Shown here one piece after another: positions 24,947 to 35,324 of a stretch of DNA of 64,000 nucleotides. Within the stretch, counting starts at the first letter, position 1. Every line of letters begins with the position of its first letter. Made by a program: the position numbers and the translations under genes. The notes under the pieces are model-generated. The model ran no database searches. It had not been told where the DNA came from and saw nothing but the letters and a program-made list of their open reading frames with translations. This DNA comes from an uncultured Mailhella sp. (lineage in GTDB: Bacteria; Desulfobacterota; Desulfovibrionia; Desulfovibrionales; Desulfovibrionaceae), in NCBI RefSeq assembly GCF_963931295.1, contig NZ_OZ007001.1:2497001-2561000 (forward strand), read 5' to 3'.

Positions 24947-26221
24947 CTATTTCAGGTTGAAGACGCGTCGCACGGTGTCCACGGCCTGCATGGTGTATTC
25001 GGGGTTGGCGGCTTCGTGGAAGCGGTCCTTCATGAAGGAGATGGGCTCGTGATTGAAGCGGCGCACCAGCGAGTCGGCCATGATTTCGAGCGCCTCGCGG
25101 GTGGCGTCGTCCACGGGGCCGAGGCGGTGCAGCGTTTTGGCGAGTTCCTCTTCCATGATGCGCTGACCGCGCTCCACGAGCGCCACGATGGTGGGCTGGA
25201 GCGTGAGCGACTCGATCCACTGATGGAAGGCGGCGGTTTCTTCGTCCACGATGGCGCGGGCGCGCACGGCTTCCTTGCGGCGCTCGGCGATGTGTTCCTC
25301 CACCACTTCCTTGAGGTCGTCGATATCGTAGAGATAGATGTTGTCCAGCGTGTTCACCGAGGGGGCGATGTCGCGGGGCATGGCGATGTCGATGAGGAAC
25401 ATGGGGCGGTTCTTGCGCTTTTTCAGCACGTCGCGCATTTCCTCTTCGTGGATGATGGCGTCGGGCGCGCCGGTGGAGCTGATGACGATGTCGGTGTCCA
25501 CGAGGTGGTCGAAGAGCTGATCGAAGGGCACGGCTTCGCCGCCGAGTCTGTGGGCCAGCTCTTCGGCCCGGGCGAAGGTGCGGTTGGCCACGCGGATGCG
25601 CTTCACGCCGGCCTGCTTGAGGTGCAGGGCGGCAAGTTCCGCCATTTCGCCCGCGCCGATGATGAGGGCGTTGTGGCGGCTCATGTCGTCGAAAATCTGC
25701 TTGGCGAGTTCCACGGCGGCGTAGCTGATGGATACCGCGCTGGAGGCCACGCCCGTTTCCGACCGCACTCTCTTGGCCACGGAAAAGGCCTTGTGCAGCA
25801 GGCGGTTGATGATGGTTCCGGCGCAGTGGCTCTGGGTGGCCTTGCGGTAGGCGGCCTTGAGCTGACCGAGAATCTGCGGTTCGCCGAGCACGAGGGAATC
25901 CAGACTGGAGGCCACGTTGAACAGGTGGCGGATGGCTTCGTCGTTCTTGTACTGATAGAGGTAGGGTTCGAGCTCTTCCACGGTTCTGCCGCGGGCTTTT
26001 GCCCAGCATTCCAGCGCGCGCTGGCGGGGAATGTCGCCTTCGCCCACCACGAGCACTTCCACGCGGTTGCAGGTGGAGAGGATGAGCGATTCGCTGATGC
26101 CGTTGGTGGTGGGAATGGCCCAGGTTTCGGGGGAGCAGAAGTTGGTGAGCGCGAACTTTTCGCGCACTTCCACCGCCGCGGTGCGGTGGTTGATGCCGAT
26201 GAGGTGTATGGTGCTGTTCAT
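24947..26221 (-). CDS. hemA: Glutamyl-tRNA reductase
   Basis: The first committed enzyme of C5 tetrapyrrole synthesis, reducing glutamyl-tRNA(Glu) to glutamate-1-semialdehyde with NADPH. Residues 1-50 show LIGINHRTAAVEVREKF and the catalytic cysteine in ILSTCNRVEV. The central LVLGEPQILGQLK and the Rossmann-fold ALIIGAGEMAELAALHL are present, followed by the dimerisation domain. At 424 residues it is normal length. It is the last gene of a three-gene minus-strand set: precorrin-2 dehydrogenase, a HemX/CcsA-like membrane protein, then hemA, as in other Desulfovibrio-type genomes. Confidence 0.97.
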   Translation of the reverse strand: MNSTIHLIGINHRTAAVEVREKFALTNFCSPETWAIPTTNGISESLILSTCNRVEVLVVGEGDIPRQRALECWAKARGRTVEELEPYLYQYKNDEAIRHLFNVASSLDSLVLGEPQILGQLKAAYRKATQSHCAGTIINRLLHKAFSVAKRVRSETGVASSAVSISYAAVELAKQIFDDMSRHNALIIGAGEMAELAALHLKQAGVKRIRVANRTFARAEELAHRLGGEAVPFDQLFDHLVDTDIVISSTGAPDAIIHEEEMRDVLKKRKNRPMFLIDIAMPRDIAPSVNTLDNIYLYDIDDLKEVVEEHIAERRKEAVRARAIVDEETAAFHQWIESLTLQPTIVALVERGQRIMEEELAKTLHRLGPVDDATREALEIMADSLVRRFNHEPISFMKDRFHEAANPEYTMQAVDTVRRVFNLK

Positions 26222-26279
26222 GATGTTCCTGAGAGAAGAAGGTGGGGCGAGCTGTCTTGAGCCGGAGAGGCTGCGGGGT

Positions 26280-27092
26280 TTAGAAACCGTGCTGCGTGGA
26301 GAGAACGGTGTTCACCACGAACATGGAGAACAGCGAGGCGGCAAAGATGACGAGCGCCAGAATGGCGGGTTTGCGTCCGCGCCAGCCGAGAGCCTGACGC
26401 TGATGAAAGAGCAGGGCGTAGAGGGCGAGAATGACGAGTGAGATCCATTCCTTGAAATCTCCGCTCATGAAGCTGCCCCAGCTGATGCGGGCCCAGAGCA
26501 GGCCGCTCAGCACGCCGAGAGTGTAGCAGGGAAAGCCCACGAGGGTGGCCATGGCGTTCACCTTGTCGAGCGCGCCGAGGGCGGGCAGATCCTTGCGGAA
26601 GCCGTCGAGCGGGGTTTTGTGCTTGATGGCGCTCTCCTGCCAGAGGAAGAGTGCGCCCGCGCCGGCGGCCACGGCCATGACGCCCACGCCCACGAAGATG
26701 GCGGCAAGGTGCAGAATGAACAGCGGCCCGACCAGCGGCAGGGAGCCCGGCGTGCCGGAGAAGCCCAGCGCGCAGGCGCCGAGAAAGAAGGCCCACGGAG
26801 CCACGAAGTGCAGGGCGATGTCCATGTGCTGGCGACGCGCCACCAGCAGACCGGCCAGGGCCAGAATCCAGGAGAGCGGCAGCAGGTAGAAACCGCGCGA
26901 CACGGCGCAGAACGAGCCGTCCGCAATGCTGATGAGAAGCCACAGCGAGTGCAGGGCAAAGCCCGCGACGCAGAGCAGGCCGGCCGCCTTTTTCACCCGG
27001 GGTGAGCGGCCGAGCACGCCGGCCAGCGAGGCTACGGTGGCCAGGGCGTAGAGAGCGAGGCACAGATAGGAGGGAATGTCAGTCCAGTTCAT
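26280..27092 (-). CDS. HemX/CcsA-like cytochrome c assembly membrane protein
   Basis: A 270-residue integral membrane protein with about eight hydrophobic segments and the WAxFFLGA- and WARISWGSFMSGDFKEW-like region of the CcsA/CcmC/HemX family, which handles or senses haem at the membrane. The start MNWTDIPSY has GAGGAG before it and overlaps the end of the upstream precorrin-2 dehydrogenase by 14 bases, so translation is coupled. It sits directly upstream of hemA, where HemX proteins are known to modulate glutamyl-tRNA reductase levels. A role in cytochrome c maturation is the alternative. Confidence 0.8.
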   Translation of the reverse strand: MNWTDIPSYLCLALYALATVASLAGVLGRSPRVKKAAGLLCVAGFALHSLWLLISIADGSFCAVSRGFYLLPLSWILALAGLLVARRQHMDIALHFVAPWAFFLGACALGFSGTPGSLPLVGPLFILHLAAIFVGVGVMAVAAGAGALFLWQESAIKHKTPLDGFRKDLPALGALDKVNAMATLVGFPCYTLGVLSGLLWARISWGSFMSGDFKEWISLVILALYALLFHQRQALGWRGRKPAILALVIFAASLFSMFVVNTVLSTQHGF

Positions 27093-27786
27093 GGATAATC
27101 TCCTCAAGGGAAGGGGAAAGAGCGCCCGGAAGCACGGGGCGCAGCAGATCGGCAAGTTTGCCGAAGTCCTTGCGGGCGAGGGCGTCCATGAGCTCGTCGC
27201 GCAGGGGCCGGGCGCACAGCGCGCGGAACACGTCGGCGTCGGCGCTGCTGCCGAGGCCTAGGGCGATGAGCCGGGGACGCAGTTTTTTCAGAAGAAGCGC
27301 GAGCGGAGCGTAGCCGCCCTGTATCCATTGCCTGAGGTCTTCCTTCAGGGCGCGGGCGAGCGCGGGGCTGCATCCGCCCGTGGAGAGCGCGAGGGTGATG
27401 GGGCCGTCCTCCAGATGGGCGGGAACCAGAAACGTGCCGGAAACGCCGTCTTCCAGAGGTCCGGCCACGTTGCACGGCACGCCGCAGGCGCGGCACAGCC
27501 TTGCGATGGCCGAATTGACCGCCGCCGAAGGCGTGGCCGCAAAGGTGAGGGCGCGTCCTTCCACGTCTTCCGGGCGAAAGGCCCGCTTTTCCGCGCGAAG
27601 GGGCGCGGTGTTCTGTCCGTCGAGGGCCTGCCGGAGCGCCGCTTCGTCGAGCGCGGGATCGACCACCAGAAGCTCGGCCGGAGCGCACGAGAGAAGATCG
27701 GCGATTTTTCGCCGTCCCACGGGGCCTGCGCCCACCACGAGGCAGCGGGCGTCGGCAAGACTCAGAAACAGAGGATAATAACGCAT
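27079..27786 (-). CDS. Precorrin-2 dehydrogenase / sirohydrochlorin ferrochelatase-like protein
   Basis: A 235-residue protein like the N-terminal part of CysG or Met8p, which oxidises precorrin-2 to sirohydrochlorin using NAD+ on the route to sirohaem and the alternative haem pathway of sulfate reducers. It starts MRYYPLFLSLADARCLVVGAG, the family's first strand plus Rossmann glycine motif (GAGPVGRRKIADL). It continues with FAATPSAAVNSAIAR and the dimerisation motif FLVPAHLEDGPITLALSTGG. The extended start at 27840 (GTG) has no ribosome site. It is the first gene of the hem set and overlaps the HemX-like gene. Confidence 0.88.
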   Translation of the reverse strand: MRYYPLFLSLADARCLVVGAGPVGRRKIADLLSCAPAELLVVDPALDEAALRQALDGQNTAPLRAEKRAFRPEDVEGRALTFAATPSAAVNSAIARLCRACGVPCNVAGPLEDGVSGTFLVPAHLEDGPITLALSTGGCSPALARALKEDLRQWIQGGYAPLALLLKKLRPRLIALGLGSSADADVFRALCARPLRDELMDALARKDFGKLADLLRPVLPGALSPSLEEIIHELD

Positions 27787-28005
27787 GGGCAAGGTATAGC
27801 CCTTACGGGCGCGCTCGTCCAGAGCGGCGGAGTTGTTCACGAGAAAATGAAGCGGGAAAACACTGGACTATCCGCGAAAAAAGAAGTAGGGTTCTCCGAC
27901 TTGAATCTTCAACGCTGCGGTAAATCGGGCGACTAGGCGACTGTCCGCCTACCAAGGTGGGTATGGGCGTACCCGTGGGTCCGCAAATCATCTGAGGAGT
28001 GTACC

Positions 28006-28215
28006 ATGAAAGAAGGCATCCATCCCAAAGTTTACAAGGCCAAGCTTGTCTGCGCCTGCGGCAATGTTGTGGAAGTTCTCTCCACCAAGGGCGAAACCGT
28101 GCATGTGGAAATCTGCTCCGCCTGCCATCCTTTCTTCACCGGCAAGCAGCGCTTCGTCGATACCGCCGGCCGTATTGACCGCTTCCGCAAGAAGTACGCC
28201 AAATTCGCAAAGTAA
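28006..28215 (+). CDS. rpmE: Ribosomal protein L31 (zinc-binding form)
   Basis: A 69-residue 50S ribosomal protein. MKEGIHPKV and [22 protein letters not shown] are the family signature. Two cysteine pairs (CAC near residue 16 and CSAC near 37) are the zinc ligands, so this is the zinc-containing form. GAGGAG precedes the start, and a strong terminator follows 38 bases after the stop, so it is monocistronic. Confidence 0.97.
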   Translation: MKEGIHPKVYKAKLVCACGNVVEVLSTKGETVHVEICSACHPFFTGKQRFVDTAGRIDRFRKKYAKFAK

Positions 28216-28253
28216 CGCTGGTTCCGGCGTCGTATCGAGCCGGGAATGAGCGG

Positions 28254-28284
28254 AACCTCCCCAGGCTTTCCTGGGGAGGTTTTT
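28254..28284 (+). terminator. Terminator of rpmE
   Basis: AACCTCCCCAGG / CCTGGGGAGGTT stem with a 4-base loop and a run of T. Confidence 0.93.
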
Positions 28285-28514
28285 GAGTTTGGAGCCTTGC
28301 GCTCCGGCAGGCTCCGAAGGCTTTTTTCGGGCGTTCGGATTGCCAAGCCTTCGCCGCATCCGCCGCGTTTTGCGGAAACGGGCGCTCCGCCGTCGGCGCG
28401 AGGGCGCAGGGCGCGCAGATGTTCTGCGTTTTTCGGCGGCGCACGGGCGTTTTTCCGGTGTTTTCCGGGGCGCCTTCACCCCCGCGTTTGCGGGAGAGTT
28501 TTTCAGGATATGGC

Positions 28515-29525
28515 ATGAAAATGGTTCGTTCCCTTCTGCGCTGCCTCGCGCTTGCCTCCGAGAGCTGCGCGCTGCCTCTGGTGGGCGGTCAGGCCGTCAT
28601 GGAAGGCGTGCTCATGCGCAACGGCGCGTCCTATGCGCTGGCCGTGCGTCGTTCTTCCGGCTCCATTTCCGTGGAGAGTCGGCGGTGGCGCACCATGGGG
28701 CCGCAGGGACTGCGTTCCGTGCGCTTTCTGCGCGGATTCCCCATTCTGGTGGAAACGCTGTCCAACGGCGTGCGGGCGCTCAACCGTTCCGCCGACCTTT
28801 CCATGGGCGACGACGATTCCTCTCCCATGTCCCGCGGACAGGTGGCGCTCACGCTGCTCATGGCCCTCGGCGCGGCCGTGCTGCTCTTTGTGGCGGCGCC
28901 GCATCTTCTGGCCCTCGGCATGGAAGAGCTCGGCCTTTCCGGCGACATGAATGGAATTTCCTTCCATCTCTGGGACGGCGTCTTCAAATTTCTCATGTTC
29001 ATCGGGTACATCGTCGCCATATCCTTCATGCCCGACATCCGCCGCGTGTTCCAGTATCACGGCGCGGAACACAAGACCATTCACGCCTTTGAGAAGGGCG
29101 GCATGGTCACGGCGGCCACGGCCCGCGCCTGCAGTCGACTGCATCCGCGCTGCGGCACGACCTTCCTTCTTTTTGTTTTGTCCGTGGCCATCGTGCTTCA
29201 CGCTGTGCTGGTTCCCCTGCTCCTGCTCGTGTGGGATCCCGCCTCGCCCGTGGTGCGTCATGCGGGCATCGTGTGCTTCAAAATACTGCTGATCGCGCCG
29301 GTCAGCGCGCTGGCCTATGAAATCATCCGCTATGCGGCCACGCTGAAAAACGGCTTCTGGGGCGGCCTTCTGCGCGCTCCGGGGCTTTTTCTTCAGCTTC
29401 TCACCACGCGGGAACCCGACGACGATCAGCTTGAAGTCGCCGTGGTCGCGCTGCGCGAGGCGCTGGGCCCGGACAGCCCCTATGCCGGCCGCTTTGAATC
29501 CCCCGACCCTATCGTGATGGAGTGA
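28515..29525 (+). CDS. DUF1385 family membrane protein
   Basis: A 336-residue protein of unknown function. It contains the family hallmarks GGQAVMEGVLMRNG near the N-terminus, FQYHGAEHKTIHAFE in the middle and SRLHPRCGTTFLLFVL, and four or more membrane segments. The His and Cys residues of the AEHK and HPRCGT motifs suggest a metal site, but no activity is established here. I start at MKMVRSLL, which has AGGA before it. The upstream extension lies in spacer sequence. The stop codon overlaps the ribosome site of prfA. DUF1385 next to prfA is a recurring arrangement across bacteria. Confidence 0.9.
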   Translation: MKMVRSLLRCLALASESCALPLVGGQAVMEGVLMRNGASYALAVRRSSGSISVESRRWRTMGPQGLRSVRFLRGFPILVETLSNGVRALNRSADLSMGDDDSSPMSRGQVALTLLMALGAAVLLFVAAPHLLALGMEELGLSGDMNGISFHLWDGVFKFLMFIGYIVAISFMPDIRRVFQYHGAEHKTIHAFEKGGMVTAATARACSRLHPRCGTTFLLFVLSVAIVLHAVLVPLLLLVWDPASPVVRHAGIVCFKILLIAPVSALAYEIIRYAATLKNGFWGGLLRAPGLFLQLLTTREPDDDQLEVAVVALREALGPDSPYAGRFESPDPIVME

Positions 29526-29527
29526 CT

Positions 29528-30607
<1,080 letters not shown>

Positions 30608-30611
30608 CGAT

Positions 30612-30932
30612 ATGAGTCAGGATTACACCGAAGGCATGTCCGGCACTGAGTCGGGCGTCACTCTGGAAGACGAACTGAAGGAACCGGCCATGTACCGGGT
30701 GCTTCTTCACAATGACGACTACACAACCATGGATTTCGTCGTCAAAATTCTGGAAGAGGTGTTCCACAAGACGCAGGAAGAGTCTGTGGCCATCATGATG
30801 TCCGTGCATCAGAAGGGCATGGGCGTGTGTGGGGTGTATCCGAAGGAAATAGCCGAATTCCGGGTGACGCAGGTGGCGGCGAGGGCTCAGCATGCCGGAT
30901 TCCCCCTGCGCTGCACCATGGAAAAGGAATAG
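30612..30932 (+). CDS. clpS: ClpS, N-degron adaptor of the ClpAP protease
   Basis: A 106-residue adaptor that binds N-terminal Leu, Phe, Tyr or Trp and hands substrates to ClpA. The N-terminal ~25 residues are the flexible tail. The folded domain starts YRVLLHNDDYTTMDFVV, which includes the conserved NDDYT residues that contact the substrate N-terminus, and continues to VHQKGMGVCGVY. It lies four bases after prfA and about 320 bases before clpA. A terminator hairpin follows clpS, so clpA may have its own promoter. Confidence 0.95.
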   Translation: MSQDYTEGMSGTESGVTLEDELKEPAMYRVLLHNDDYTTMDFVVKILEEVFHKTQEESVAIMMSVHQKGMGVCGVYPKEIAEFRVTQVAARAQHAGFPLRCTMEKE

Positions 30933-30939
30933 CGCTTGG

Positions 30940-30973
30940 AACGGCGGTCGCGTGTTGCGGCCGCCGTTTTTTT
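30940..30973 (+). terminator. Terminator after clpS
   Basis: ACGGCGGTCGC and GCGGCCGCCGT pair (one G-T) around a short loop, followed by seven T. Confidence 0.85.
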
Positions 30974-31254
30974 GTCAGTGCCTTCACGGCGTCGCAGCTG
31001 CCCGCCTTGCTGAAAAGGCCCGGAAAAAAAATCCGGCCTTCGCGGGGCTGCCGCAGCTCTGGTCGAGCGGTGTCCCTCTTTCTGCGCTCTGACAGGGCGT
31101 TGCATCGCCGCTTCGCTTTGCAGAGGCGTTTTTGCTCTCCGGGGCGAATGTTAAATAATGTTGCCTCGGGAAATCCCGACCTTCCACAGCTTGCAATCTC
31201 CGTTTCGCGCAGGTACAATAAAGGAATGTTTCCAGAAAAAAGAGGTATCCGCTG
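30974..31254. other. Leader between clpS and clpA
   Basis: About 280 bases without a gene. The stretch at 31150-31240 is AT-richer and probably carries the clpA promoter. I cannot assign boxes with confidence. Confidence 0.4.
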
Positions 31255-33519
31255 ATGATGGCACGTTCTTTGATGCAGACGCTGGCGCTGGCCGTTATGG
31301 AGATGCGTTCGCGTCGCCACGAATGTCTTACCGTGGAACATCTTCTGCTGGCCATGACTCGCGAGCAGCTCGGCCGTGTCATACTCAAAGGATGCGGCGC
31401 CGACATTCCCGCGCTGCGTCATCAGCTTGAGGATTATCTTTCCCGGTATCTTCCGGCCGTGGGGCCGGAGCAGCCCGCGCCCGAGAGCGAAGTGATGCAG
31501 ACCGAATCGCTGGAACGCGTGCTCGAGCGCGCGGTGGCGCATGTGCAGTCGTCGGGCCGCCGCGACACCGACGTTGGCGACGTGCTCGCCTCCATGTTCG
31601 AGGAGCCGGACTGCTGGGCCGTGTTTTATTTGCGCAAGCAGGGCATAGACCGCCTGCGCGTGCTGGAATTTCTTTCCCACGAGCTGCCGGAGATTCTGCG
31701 TCAGGCGGCGCAGCGGCGCAGCGGCGCGCCTTCGGACAAAGAGGACGAGGCTCCGCAGGCCTCGGCTCTGGAACGCTATGCCGTGGATCTGGTGGAAAAG
31801 GCCAAGCAGGGCCGCATTGATCCGCTGGTCGGCCGCGAAAGCGAGGTGGCGCGCCTTCTCGAAGTGCTTTCCCGCAGACGCAAGAACAATCCTCTGCTGG
31901 TGGGCGAGCCCGGAACGGGCAAGACGGCCATTGCCGAGGGGCTGGCCTACAAGATTGCGCAGGGCGACGTGCCGCGCGCCTTTCGTTCGCTGTCCGTCTA
32001 TGCGCTGGATCTCGGCGCGCTGCTTGCCGGCTCCAAGTATCGCGGCGACTTCGAGGCCCGCATCAAGGACGTGGTGAACGAGCTCAAGCAGAAGCCCGGC
32101 TCCATTCTCTTCATCGACGAAATTCACACCATCGTGGGCGCGGGAGCCACGAGCGGCGGCTCCATGGACGCCTCCAATCTGCTCAAGCCCGTGCTTGCCG
32201 CGGGCGAACTGCGCTGTATCGGCTCCACCACGCACGAGGAGTACCGCAATCATTTTGAGAAGGACAGAGCCCTGAGCCGTCGTTTCCAGTGCATCGACGT
32301 GAAGGAGCCTTCAGAAGAGGATTGTCTGGCCATCCTGCGGGGACTTCAGGAGCGGTATGAGAAATTTCACGGTGTGCGCTACTCCAAGGGAGCGGTGCAG
32401 GCCGCGGTGGAACTTTCCGCGCGCTACGTTCAGGACAGGCTTCTGCCGGACAAGGCCATCGACGTCATGGACGAGGCCGGAGCCGCGGCGACCCTGAAGC
32501 CCGGATTCCGTCGCGGCGCGGGCGTGTCCGTGCAGGACATCGAACGCGTGGTGGCCCGAATGGCGGGCATTCCCGCCCGAAGCGTGACCCGCGGCGAAAA
32601 GGAGCGTCTGCAGACGCTCGGCGACGATCTGCGCGCCCGGGTCTTCGGTCAGGATCAGGCCGTGGACGCCGTGGTGCGCGCCATTCTGCGTTCCCGCGCG
32701 GGCCTGAGCCGGGAAAACCGGCCTACGGCGTCGTTTTTGTTCCACGGCCCCACGGGCGTGGGCAAGACCGAGCTTGCCAAGGCGCTCGCCGATCTTCTGG
32801 AAGTGTCCTTCGTGCGCTTCGACATGAGCGAGTACATGGAAAAGCATGCGGTCGCCCGTCTCATCGGTTCGCCTCCCGGCTACGTGGGCTTCGAGCAGGG
32901 CGGTCTTCTCACCGAGGCCATACGCAAGACGCCTCATGCCGTGCTGCTGCTCGACGAAGTGGAAAAGGCCCATCCCGACATCTACAACGTGCTTTTGCAG
33001 GTGATGGACTACGCCACACTTACCGACAATACCGGCCGCAAGGCGGATTTCCGCAACGTGGTGCTCATCATGACCACCAACGCGGGCGCGCGCGAAATGG
33101 AACAGGCTCCCGTGGGCTTCTGTTCCACGAGCAGCGCATCGGACCGCAGCGCCGGAGCGGTGGAGCAGACGTTCAGTCCCGAATTCCGCAACCGGCTCGA
33201 CGCCATGATTCCGTTCAACAGCCTGAGCCGGGATCTCATGGGCCGCATCGTGGACAAGACCATGGCCGCGCTGGAACCCGGTCTGGCCGCCCGTCGCGTG
33301 TCGCTCACCCTGACCGAGGCGGCGAGAAACTGGCTGGCCGATCACGGTTTTGATCCGCGCATGGGGGCGCGTCCGCTGCAGCGCGTGGTGCGCAACGAGG
33401 TGGAGGATCAGCTTGCGGAACTTCTGCTCTTCGGACGGCTGGAGAAGGGCGGCAAGGTGCTTGTGGACGCCTCTTCGCCCGACACGCCGCATCTTACGCT
33501 TACGGCGAGCGGTCAGTAG
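31255..33519 (+). CDS. clpA: ClpA, ATPase subunit of the ClpAP protease
   Basis: A 754-residue AAA+ unfoldase that feeds substrates into ClpP. The N-terminal Clp repeat domain (residues 1-145) includes [15 protein letters not shown], the ClpS-docking domain. AAA-1 has Walker [10 protein letters not shown] and the Walker B-like [17 protein letters not shown]-2 has [29 protein letters not shown] and the PEFRNRLD sensor region. No ClpB-type middle coiled coil is present, so it is ClpA rather than ClpB. Two ATG codons lie at the start (31255, 31258) after GAGG. aat follows after five bases. Confidence 0.96.
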   Translation: MMARSLMQTLALAVMEMRSRRHECLTVEHLLLAMTREQLGRVILKGCGADIPALRHQLEDYLSRYLPAVGPEQPAPESEVMQTESLERVLERAVAHVQSSGRRDTDVGDVLASMFEEPDCWAVFYLRKQGIDRLRVLEFLSHELPEILRQAAQRRSGAPSDKEDEAPQASALERYAVDLVEKAKQGRIDPLVGRESEVARLLEVLSRRRKNNPLLVGEPGTGKTAIAEGLAYKIAQGDVPRAFRSLSVYALDLGALLAGSKYRGDFEARIKDVVNELKQKPGSILFIDEIHTIVGAGATSGGSMDASNLLKPVLAAGELRCIGSTTHEEYRNHFEKDRALSRRFQCIDVKEPSEEDCLAILRGLQERYEKFHGVRYSKGAVQAAVELSARYVQDRLLPDKAIDVMDEAGAAATLKPGFRRGAGVSVQDIERVVARMAGIPARSVTRGEKERLQTLGDDLRARVFGQDQAVDAVVRAILRSRAGLSRENRPTASFLFHGPTGVGKTELAKALADLLEVSFVRFDMSEYMEKHAVARLIGSPPGYVGFEQGGLLTEAIRKTPHAVLLLDEVEKAHPDIYNVLLQVMDYATLTDNTGRKADFRNVVLIMTTNAGAREMEQAPVGFCSTSSASDRSAGAVEQTFSPEFRNRLDAMIPFNSLSRDLMGRIVDKTMAALEPGLAARRVSLTLTEAARNWLADHGFDPRMGARPLQRVVRNEVEDQLAELLLFGRLEKGGKVLVDASSPDTPHLTLTASGQ

Positions 33520-33524
33520 TCGAT

Positions 33525-34190
33525 ATGGCGGCCCCTCTGCTCTGGATGCCCGAAGGCGGGCCGCTGTGGTTTCCCCCCGTGCGGGACGCGAGCGACGACG
33601 GCCTGCTCATGGTCGGCGGCGATCTTTCGCCGGAGCGGCTCATGTACGCCTATTCGCGGGGGATTTTTCCGTGGTACGGCGAGGGCTCGCCCATACTCTG
33701 GTGGTCGCCCGATCCGCGCTGTGTGCTTTTTCCCGAAAAGCTGCACGTGAGCGGCAGTCTTCGCCGGGTGCTGAACAGCGGGCGCTTCACGTTCACCGTG
33801 GATGCGTGCTTTTGCCGCGTCATCCGCGCCTGCGCCGAAATACCGCGTCCGGGGCAGGACGGCACCTGGATCGTGCCCGACATGATGGCGGCCTATGAGC
33901 GTCTGCACGAGCTCGGGCATGCGCATTCGGTGGAAGTGTGGAGCAGCGGGGAACTTGCGGGCGGCCTGTACGGCGTGCAGTGCGGACGCGCGTTTTTCGG
34001 GGAATCCATGTTTCATGTTCAGCCGGACGCCTCCAAGGCGGCGGTGGTGCATCTGACGGCGTGGCTCCGGGAACGGGGCGTGGAAATGGTGGACTGCCAG
34101 CAGACGACGCCGCACATGCTGCGTCTCGGCGCGGAGGAGATTCCGCGGTCCGCGTTTCTTGCGCAGCTGTACCGGCTCTGCCGGGAGTGA
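33525..34190 (+). CDS. aat: Leucyl/phenylalanyl-tRNA--protein transferase
   Basis: A 221-residue cytoplasmic enzyme that adds Leu or Phe to proteins with N-terminal Lys or Arg, creating primary N-degrons for ClpS. Signatures are LLMVGGDLSPERLMYAYSRG, IFPWYGEGSPILWWSPDPR, WIVPDMMAAYERLHELGHAHS and the catalytic-region GGLYGVQCGRAFFGESMF. It lies directly after clpA, giving the full recognition chain (Aat, ClpS, ClpA) in one cluster. clpP is not in the window. Confidence 0.97.
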   Translation: MAAPLLWMPEGGPLWFPPVRDASDDGLLMVGGDLSPERLMYAYSRGIFPWYGEGSPILWWSPDPRCVLFPEKLHVSGSLRRVLNSGRFTFTVDACFCRVIRACAEIPRPGQDGTWIVPDMMAAYERLHELGHAHSVEVWSSGELAGGLYGVQCGRAFFGESMFHVQPDASKAAVVHLTAWLRERGVEMVDCQQTTPHMLRLGAEEIPRSAFLAQLYRLCRE

Positions 34191-34648
34191 AGGAGGCGCG
34201 TTCACGGGCGCTTCCGGGAGTGCGGGCGGCGTTTGTGTGGCGTGAACTCGCGGCCTGTGAGATGCGTTTACAGGCGCGAGAACGGTGCAGGCGGACGAGT
34301 GAGCGTCGCGGCCGTTGCCGCGGGCTCGGAAGTTCTCTGCACCTGCAACGGCGCTCTCGGGCGTTTGCGTTCGCGGGGGCGGCAGACCGGACGCCGTGTT
34401 CGCAGGTGCGGCGCGGATGCCGTGCTTGTGAGGGCGGGCAGAGATTTGCGTTCGCCGGGAGACGGGCAGGGTTCGCGAGAGCGGGCCGGAGATTTTCCGC
34501 CGTCCTGCGGGGAGCGGCAGCGTACACGATGCGGTGCAACGCGCCGATGACTCATCATTTTTCCGACATGGATCAGGAATCCGCGTCGGCGGACGGCCCG
34601 GCGGCACGAAGCCGGGGGCGGTCAACATTCATCACAAGGAGTGCAGAC
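34191..34648. other. Spacer with degenerate short repeats, no recognisable gene
   Basis: About 460 bases between aat and the OsmC-like gene. Near 34365-34490 a TTCGCGGGxGCGG-like motif recurs roughly every 23-28 bases in imperfect copies. No gene or RNA is recognisable. Confidence 0.45.
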
Positions 34649-35062
34649 ATGAGCGACGTTGTTGAATTTGAACATACTCCGGACGGCTTTACGGTCAGAA
34701 CCGGACATCCTCTTCTGGGAGACATCCATGCGGATTACACCAGCGTGAGTCCGGATCAGCGTCTGGGCACGGCGCGCGTGTTTCTGGTCAGCGCGGCGCT
34801 GGACTGCTTCTGCGGTTCGCTGAATGCGGCGCTGCTCGCCCGCGACGTGCGCTATCGCCGCATTGTGGGCCGCGGCAGCGCGGAGAAGGAAACGCGCGAC
34901 GGCCTTTCCTTCGTCACCCGCGTGCATCTGGACGTGCGCGTGGAAGTGGACGACGCCGACGCCGAAACGCTGGCGCACTGCCTCAAGATCGTGAAGAGCT
35001 GCATGATTACCCGTTCGCTCATGGAAGGCGTGGCGGTCGATATTCACGCGGAACGCGGCTGA
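34649..35062 (+). CDS. OsmC/Ohr family protein
   Basis: A 137-residue protein with the OsmC fold order: an N-terminal beta-rich part, then the first cysteine on a helix (ALDCFCGSLNAALLAR) and the second cysteine about 70 residues later (IVKSCMITRSLMEG). In the family such a pair reduces organic hydroperoxides with thiol cofactors. The arginine that usually supports catalysis is not certain here, so an Ohr-like peroxidase activity is probable but not proven. AAGGAG lies before the ATG. It is a single-gene unit after a long spacer. Confidence 0.8.
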   Translation: MSDVVEFEHTPDGFTVRTGHPLLGDIHADYTSVSPDQRLGTARVFLVSAALDCFCGSLNAALLARDVRYRRIVGRGSAEKETRDGLSFVTRVHLDVRVEVDDADAETLAHCLKIVKSCMITRSLMEGVAVDIHAERG

Positions 35063-35277
35063 TTTTACGGGCGCTTCAGAAAGACGGCAAAAGCATCGTC
35101 GATCTGACGGGACGGGCGCGCCTCTGAAGCGCGTTCTTCAGGGGCGCGTTTGCATGGGCGCTGTGCGGCTGCGCGCAAGCGCGCCGGCGGGGAGCGGAAC
35201 GTCATAACATGCATGTGATTCTCCGTCCTGAATATCCCATTGTCATGCCCCGGCGTTTGATTTACTGTACCGACAAA

Positions 35278-35302
35278 GGAACCTTCCATGTCGGAAGGCT
35301 CC
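35278..35302 (+). promoter_or_regulatory. Leader hairpin before the propeller-like gene
   Basis: GGAACCTTCC and GGAAGGCTCC form a near-perfect stem 22 bases upstream of the start codon, ahead of GAGGAGGG. It has no T-run, so an mRNA-stabilising or translational role is more likely than termination. Confidence 0.35.
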
Positions 35303-35324
35303 CTGATGACCCTGAGGAGGGTAT

